From Apus apus (lineage: Eukaryota > Chordata > Aves > Apodiformes > Apodidae): a DNA stretch of 64,000 nucleotides. Under the pieces are notes generated by a model that was given only the letters and a program-made list of their open reading frames with translations, did not search any database and was not told the origin of the DNA. Position numbers and translations under genes: made by a program. Numbering within the stretch: position 1 is the stretch's first letter; each line of letters opens with the position of its first letter. The stretch spans positions 17,612,350-17,676,349 of the forward strand of contig NC_067286.1 of the NCBI RefSeq assembly GCF_020740795.1. The letters are read 5' to 3'. Shown piece after piece: positions 51,501 to 60,500 of this stretch.

Positions 51501-54500
51501 CAGGCAAGCCATATACATCTTCTACTTTATAGGCATACTATGAATATGAAGCAATTGGTATTTGTAAGTCAAAATAGGTCAAATAAGAAAGACATTAATA
51601 AAGTTGGTGAATGAGAATTTATGTCAGACTTACCTGAATGGGTGTCTCAATTGTTAACCTATTCATGCAATAAAATTAATAATGTGTTTACTTTCTCTGT
51701 TTAATTTTTCACAGAGGAAAAAAAATTATTTGGGTAAAGCAAGATCTGGTAAGAAAAAGGTGATTTGGTTACAGTATTCGTCGTCAAAGATTAATAGGCT
51801 TAGATTATCTACATCACAACTGGAGGCTTGAGTGCAGAGAACACAAGCATACCAAAGACTGCTTCAAGCTAGCTTGCACAAGAAGCACTAGAAAAACAGC
51901 AGCATGACTCAACAGAGGCTACTAATGCCAGTGGTGTTCTGGGTAACCAGTAACTCAAGTAATGTTTCATGCTTCCACAAAAGATTGTGTCATGCCAGTG
52001 ATAAACGCACTGCTAACATTTAACTAGTACGATTTACTTATTTCATGTACTCTACTGACTTGCAATGTAAACATCCCCTTAGGATCTAACCTGGCTTGGA
52101 TGTTGCCTGCAGCCCAACACAGCTGGACACAGCTGCAGGAGCTGGAAAAGCCTTTCTAACCCCCACAATGGGACAGACCACTAAGTGTGACTGTTCCGGT
52201 CCATTTATTCTTTCACTCTTGAATAGCGTAACCTTCAGTCTTATCACAGGCATGTTCCCAAAATAAATGTTTACATAAAATTCACGGAAAAATGCAGATA
52301 ATGAGAGTCATACTATGGGCGATGTCTGAGACAAGATGGGCTCAGATGACCTACAAATAAAATATTGGAATTATTATACAAGGGGAGGCCACTGTGTTCA
52401 AACCTAACCTAAGTGAAACTCCTTGTTGTGATTTGATTAATACACCTTATACCCTTTTGCTTCTCTGAGTACTGAATTCACCTAATATTTTACACAGGAA
52501 AATGGTTCATAAGAGAATGAAGTGGGCATTAACAGATTTTGGCAATTGTTTTTTGATAGATTATATTCTTATTGTATTTTTCAAAGACTCATTAACTTGA
52601 TGACTAAGCACAAAAGACACTGTCACAGATTGAGCTCTCCTGAAACTTTAGGATGCATACCACAGATGCCTTGCCTCCAGCCCTTCAGGGACACGCCTGC
52701 TGCAGCACAGTCTCTGGAGTAAGTAGAGAACACACCACACAGTGCAATTTCACTCTTGTCAGCATTACAGGTGTCATACATACATTTCTAGAGGACAGAA
52801 AACAACATGGGTATTATTACATTCAGCTCACAGAATAAACAGAGAAACATACAGAAATTCAAATTGTAGTCACCCAATATATATTTTTAAAGTATTATTA
52901 CCAATGAAGCTAAATTTGTAATATCTCTAAGAGAAAATGTATGCTAATGAAATGTTGTGAAAACCTAAGAAACAGGAAATCAATTGCAGTCATGTAACTG
53001 CAATGGCATTACATCCAACACCCATGAATAGACGAACAATAAGAATGATAAGGCCACCTATAGCTCATTATGACACTAAGAATTGTCCATACCACCCTCC
53101 AAAGAGGATGTACAATCTAGGACATGTCAAAATATGTAATCTGAAAATATACAGGTTACTTAAAATATTGCAGAGCTATGACTGGTACTTGTGTACCTAC
53201 CTAGTGTGTAAATAAGATACACTCATTTAAATGACAGGTGCATAAAAAGATGGTTTAGTAGATTTAGGGAATCATATGTAATGACATCTGAAGAACTAGC
53301 TAAGTATGAAGGGGATTTAAAGCTCAAGTCCTTGTAATTGGGTGGCTGAACAAAAGAACCCAGATACAGCCAGTCACTCAAGAAGAGTAGAATCATCTTT
53401 CATAGAGTATGACTTATCCTGCCATTAGTGATGTCATAGAAAATGCTTCCATGAATTATGGTTTAAAATCTGATGAGATCCACAAGAATGACAGACATAT
53501 CCATAAGAAACTGGTTATTACTTTTCCTTAACTGAAAATTGCAAATTCCTATTTTACTTATAGTAAACATGAATTCTCAAGCAGATGTATTTCCTGGGCC
53601 AAACTTAGGAGAGATAAAGCCTAGGCCATATTTTTAAAGACACCTGAAGACACATTACATTAAAAAAAAAATTCAGGCTCAGGTATTTTCTCAGTAATTT
53701 GTATCACACACACATTTTACATGACTTTTCTGCACTTTTGCAGAAGATCCTTAACTGTTTATATAAACATGGAAAGTCTCTAGCTCAGCTAACTTCCCCA
53801 TAGCATTGCAGAGCTGTACACCAAGGCTACATATTGACAGCTTCTTGCATTCTAAATACGAGGAGACTAGCGTGATTCCACAGTTATAAATGGGATATAA
53901 GTGTTGTAGATATAGTATATATTCTCCCCCTAGATGTGAATTTTAAAACAAGGCAGAGGGAATCCATGGTGCTGAAAAAAACTCTCAGTTAAATTCCACA
54001 CAGAAACACTGATTTGGCTTTTAAAACAGTGAACAGTTTTCAAAAAGAGAAAACGCATTATTTCCTGTTTTCCTTTTGGATCATGCAGCAGAACTGCCAG
54101 TGATGGCAATGACTTTATACTTTCAGGGCCCCAGCCAAAAAGCCCATCTTATCTTGTGTAAACTCTCATTTTGTTATTTTTATCATCATCATCAGTGAAC
54201 TTCTTTGAAACTAAGCATTACTATATCCCATTTCATATCCACAAGCCAGACTACCCTAATAGCAGTCTCTGGACTAGATTAAACCACCCACTTAGACCAG
54301 TGCCTTACCTTAGTGTACACAGAAGGGTCTACCACAGAATGGCAGGCAGCAAACACACTGCTTGTATTAGACAGAAGAGCACACCAGTGCTGGGCAAATT
54401 TTTCTGAAGTGGGAAAAAAAGCATTGTCCATAGTCACAAAGATCACATTACCATCTGAATCAATATTCTTATCAGGTATTACACAGAACTAGACTGTCCT

Positions 54501-57500
54501 GAATTGTTCAGATAATGCTAGAAGGAAACATGGGGAATGAACATATCAAGGTGATAAGCATAGTTGGATAGCTGACCAGCCATGTCCCTTAAAGAAAAGT
54601 TTCACCCTCTGAGTACTAAGATTACTAACTGTTGCTGGAATTGCAGAACATCTGCAAAAACTCCCCATTTCCATAAAACTTTCCCAGTACTTTACAGTCA
54701 GGCAGTTCTTCATAGTCAAGCAGTAACATGAAGGATGTAATAATTGGTGAGCTGTGTGGCTATGAGCTGCAGCTTCATTTACATGTGGCAGTACCAAGAA
54801 GAGTACAGTCTGAATCCTCTGCATCCAAACCCCACTGAAGTGAGAAACCAGACAGGGCACCTAGTACAGCACAATGCTTCCTGAAGTCCGTACTGGTGAT
54901 AAGTTATTCCTTTTGACTTCAGCACAGCTGTAACAACCTAGACTGGATGAAGTTCTTGGCCAAATATTGACAACCAAGTATGTTCTGCTTTAAACCTAAA
55001 TTGATGTCACTGGTATTGTGGGTGCTTTCACGTCAACAGTGAAGGTGTTGGCTCTTTCTCCAGCAGCTCAGTCCTTTATTTTAAAATCAAAGCTGTCACC
55101 TTAAAGACCCACAAAATCCAATGTTTTCTCTCTAGTGTAGCCTCAAAGGTTACTTTTGGTGTTTTTTTGTTATCTGTCATGAAAATTATTCAGCACTGAT
55201 AATCCAAGGATGAAAAGCCTGCTACCTTTATCCACGCTGTTGGAACAAGGATCTTCAAAACTGTCCTCAACATCAAAACAGCTGGCTCTAGTTTTCCATG
55301 AGTTACCAAAAGCAGAAGCTGAATCTTCCACAGCTCCAGTGACTGTTCTGAAGTCATCAGTCTGGATGTTATTGAAATTTCCACAAAGACCTTGTGTGGA
55401 AGGCAGTGGGGAAAAAAAATAATTTAAAAATAATCACTACATGAGTTGGAAAAGGAATGGCTTCTAGATTAACAGTCTTAGGTCTATAGCAGATTTCTCC
55501 ACAAAGAAGCCCATATTCTTTCAGAGACTTCCTGATGTTCCCACTAATCGGATAGGGTCCTGTCTTTAGAGTATAATTGTTATTTTTCTGCATTACAGTA
55601 AATGTTAGCACAGAGATTGGAAGCTACTTAAATATGCTTCAGTAAACACTGGCAGACTGAGAAGGGCCTTTCCCAAAGTCTTTTCAGTGAAGGAAATTAT
55701 AAAATCAACACAAGAAGGGTCAGAGAGACAGGATGTAATCCCATTACACAGACAGGGAACAGGAGCACAAAAAGCTTAAATGATGTCACCAGCAGATTGG
55801 GTCAAACCAAGAGCATAGTCTGCATCTCACAAGTCTCTGATGAAGGTCTGCTTTTACAGATAGACTCTAAAAGACCTGCATACACTAAACACTCCAGAGA
55901 TTATAACATTTTCTTCAGCAGACTGAAGAGTTTAGCCAGCACTTTGTTTCAGGAAGGGTATAGATTTAACCAAGGGTTCTAACATAACAAAGTTAATATA
56001 AAATCATATAATTTGTTCATTTAAAGTAATAGACAAGCAGCTATAACAGTTTAAGAGTAAACTGAAATCAAATCATGTATCCTACCAGATGTACGATTCT
56101 GATAAGAATGATCAACTGTTATAGAGAGCTGCATTACAGGTTTCATTTGTACTCGAATCTGTACTCCAGTTGAGCTCAAAATTTGGATGAAAAATGTAGA
56201 GGGTCTGAAGATGGTGATACCATCTAAAGAAGGAAAAAAAAATAAATAAATTGATATATGCAACTGCAAATCCTTTTGAAGCTGAGTAAATAGGAACCTC
56301 CCTTTACTAGTGCATCAAGTGTAATTCCCAAGGAATCCCAGACCTAATATTCACCTAAGTCAAATGACCTGACAATCAGCAGGATCATATTCTTTCCAGA
56401 GAAAGGAGCCGGAAAATCTCTGTAATTAGATGTGGGCTAGTCTGGAGAAGATGTTAAGGACATTTACCTTTGCTTACTGGAAGCTTCACAATGAAATTGT
56501 TCATGTAGATATTCCCACAGGAGCATATTTTAATAGTCTTCAGGGAAAAAGAAAAAAGGAAAAGCTCACAACAGTGAATGCATATGACATGAGACAGACA
56601 TAACAATCTGTCAAGCTTCATCAAGCATTTAGAATTAGTGTTTTCAAAACATGTTCACCTCTGGAGTAAATGTAACTCAGTGTCTGGATGCCATACAATA
56701 ACATAGAGCAAATCTCTAGACCATAAGAAAAAATGAAAAACCATATCCATAAGCTGCTTTGACTGAGTGCTTTCACATATCCAAGAGGCTAGTTATATTT
56801 TTGAGAACTGCATGCAGGATTTTATGTGTAGATTTGGATCAATGTCACTGGAAATGTAAGATATCCAAAATGAGACCTATCTGACTTAAACTCCCTCAGT
56901 AGTCAATACAGGGAGACAGGCCACCCAGGAAGAACAGCTTGTACCTTAGGTAGGGTGACTTGTCCTTTGGAGATACAATCTTCCTTTATTGGCCATAGAA
57001 GAGATTAGGATGTTGGAGTTCCTAACAAGGCTAGCACTGCACCAGTTAAATACCAGTAGACAGAATGAATCTGTGTAACTTTAGGAGTGCATAAATACCA
57101 GCCCTAACTCTGCTTCCACTGAATTCAGTTTGAATCATGACATAATCTTCAGTATGAGAAGCCTCAGGCCTCAATTTGAAAAATTCTGCTACTTCACTCA
57201 TTGTATTAGGAAAAGCCTCAGGACACAGAACTGTTTTAACATGAAGGGGATATTTTCTTGTAGAAATCTCAATCTTTCAAATTGAAATTTGTGAAGAAGT
57301 TTGAATTCATGAAAAAGAGAGGGAAAGTCAAGAAAAATAATTTTTAGCCATCTACCTCTAAAAAAATGAAAAAGTCAAAATCTAAAAGAACAAAGGAAAT
57401 AATTCTTGTAGAACAAAAACAATAAACACATGCACCACATCATCTGCTGGTCTTAATCTTGCAGTCTCAGGACTGCAACAGCCGAAAGGAGTCCACAGTG

Positions 57501-60500
57501 CTAGAGAAATCCCATCTTTGAACCTACATGAAAGTGATATATTTTGTGTCACTAATTGAAATAGTTACTTACAGTTCTTCCTACTGTGATTAATACGTTC
57601 TTTAAGCAAGTCATTGTCTTTGATGTCCCACATTGGATAATCTCTCCAATAACCACAAACGTGTCATCAGTGTTCTGAAAAGACATAAGAAAAGGGATGT
57701 ACAGACATTGTTAGCATGTTACAGGAAGAAAGCTTGAAGGGAAAAAAAAGGCTAAAATGGAATAATGAAAGAACTGGGGCATTTAATCTCTAACTGCAAG
57801 CTGCTTTATTTCATTGACAAAATCAATGATGTTCACTGCCTTTCCTCTGCACTCTATTGTCTTGCTATCAACCTGTGTGGATCATGTATTTGTAGTCAGT
57901 CACAGAATCATAGAGTCATAGACGCACAGAATTTGCAGAGTTGGAAGGAACCTGTAGAGACCATCTAGTCCAACTTCCCCACTAAAGCAGGATTGCCTAG
58001 AGCACATTACTCAGGACTGCATGCAGGCAGGTCTTGAGTATCTCCAGAGACTCCACAATTTCACTGAGCAGCCTGTTCCAGTGCTTTGTCACCCTCACCG
58101 TAGTCACACGTAATTCAATCTTTTTGCAGGAATTTTTGCTTACCCACCTCCTTTTGAAAGTCATAACTGAAGTAAGTTTCAGGAAAAATGCTCAAATCTA
58201 CACTCACATATACAATAAAAATTAATTCAGTAAAATATATCTATATATAAAACTATGTTTAAGCTGCAAAACTTTGATGCTACACATCAAGCAATTGACT
58301 TGCTATCCATTGTTAATGGGAAAATTTGTGGGGTTTAAGACTGAGCATGTATTGAAGTGCTTTTCTGGATTGGTGCCATTTAATTAAATTGAGTCAAGTC
58401 ATATAAAGCTCCAGCACAGCTTAATGCTACCCAAAAGATATAGCAGTGAAATGAGATATTGTTCATACCTTAGCTAAGACATAATGGCAGTTGCCATGAA
58501 AATTAAATCTCTTATTATCAAATGTTGTTATATGGAATCCTCCATCTATATTGCAACTTCCAGAACACGGCAGAGAGACACAGTTCCAGTGGCCTCCTTT
58601 GCAAGAACTGTACAAAACCCAAAAAGGAACAGTTAGAATGAACATAGTTTTAAAGGAGCAAAGGTGAGATAATTTCTCTATCTGAGTCTGCACAAATGAC
58701 ACCCTGTTTGACTTTTCAGCTTTTTATTTGGCTCTGTGGAAGGAAGATTTTATATTAAGCTCTTTAAGTGTGAAAGTTGAATGCCTCTCAGTGAGAGAGT
58801 TAACTGCACTGGGCTTTGAATGAGCTCCTTCATAGAGACACCAAGTTGGTCAAGTAAGAAATGTTTTTCCGGACGTATCTTGATTATCTGGCTTTATGAA
58901 AAAAGGACCTCTTCAAGCAGGATCTTGCAACATTTTATGCTACTGCTCAGCAAGTTGCTGATGCAAAATCTTAGCAACTAATTGTGGAGGACCTGAGATA
59001 ATGAGCAGTTACTATTCTTAGAGCTGTGCATCCAAGAGAACAGCTCAGCCACATGATCTCCTGCTTTGTGAGGAGTGAGGATGTGGTTATATGGAAACCA
59101 GCCAGAGCCCATCAAGGTTGGTTCCACAAAATTACAGGTTTTAAGAAGTATTTCCTCAAAATGCAGGAAATATTCAATCCAAAGGGGTTTTCAGAACATC
59201 TGACCTATCCCACCATGCACCACAGCATATGTCATTACTCTTTAGAGTAAAAGTTAGGCCTATGGTCAAGAAATTCTGCTGTGTCACAGAAGCTCAAATA
59301 AAACTGTTTGGGTAATAGCATACCTATGGTCTTACCACCTTTCACTAGTGGAGACTGGAGATAGGTTCAAGCAGTAGGGTTTTTTCTAAACCAAATCCTT
59401 CTTGAAGATCAGGATTGAGATCCAAGCCTTGAAACAGCCTTTTGCAGATCTAGAGATTGTTAGAAATGTAACTGGCTATGTTTGGCTGTAACTGGCCAAT
59501 GCCTCTGAAACAACCAGCACAGATTCTCATTTTTCTGCATTGTGAAATCTTGGGCTCAGTTCTCTCTAGCAATTCCAAGTGAGGGTGGTAACTATGTGAG
59601 GTTGAGGACTACCTCTAAGTTTTCTTGTTCTGCTGAAATTCAGACCCAGGTTTTACATTTTCATTTAAGACAATTGTTAGGAATAGGAAAGGAAAAGAAA
59701 CATTTAAAAAAAAAAGAAAAAAAAAGAGAAAAAAAAAAAGGAGAAAAGAACAGAAAGCATCAACACTTTGAAATAAATGTCTCTGCCTTTAGAACAATCA
59801 AGTTCACAACAGTACCAGTTTTGGCAAGGAGTCGAGTAAGTCCCTCCAGATGAATAAATTTTGCCTTGAAACATGCAGGGGCAGCTGTCTCTGGGGATGC
59901 ATTTTTTGCCACCAAGGTCATCCAGGATAGTTCCTGTTCAGACACATTGGCTGGTTAATATTCCTTTGGTGAGTCTGGGAAACACCATCAAGGAAGATTA
60001 CAGCAAGGAAAAGTCCCAGGACTACTCAGCATTTCTCAAAATGTATTTTAAGGAAAACACCACACCAGGCCCTTTCAGGTGTTAATGGATGGAAACGTTT
60101 CACTGGAGTTCAAATGAATACAATGCAAAACCTAAAGAATATGTCTGCATGTTACTGCAATTTGTCACTGGGAGCAGGATTAACAAGTGTCGTATTGCAA
60201 GGATGTGAGCCAGTTTCCATTCATTTCTAATAGTGAATGTAACAGATATCAGGCCCTCACCTGAGCCTCTGCTTCATGTGCATTTATATTACATGTGATT
60301 TAAGCTACAGCAAGATCTAGCCTCGTAACAGAGAGGCACCTCCCCAGACACCTTCACCTGTATTCTTACTGTCTAGAGAACACATCTCATCTTTCCACAT
60401 CTGCACCATTTTTTTTCCTGTCTAATCCTTAGAAATCTTTCCATATTCTCCTCCAGTCTCAGGATTTGAATCTTTAGAGATCTGGTTCTTCTAAGAAGAA

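Noticed and set aside
55369..55611. 80-codon minus-strand frame next to e9
   Set aside because: It lies in the intron in a frame different from e9, with no cysteine pattern or acceptor.
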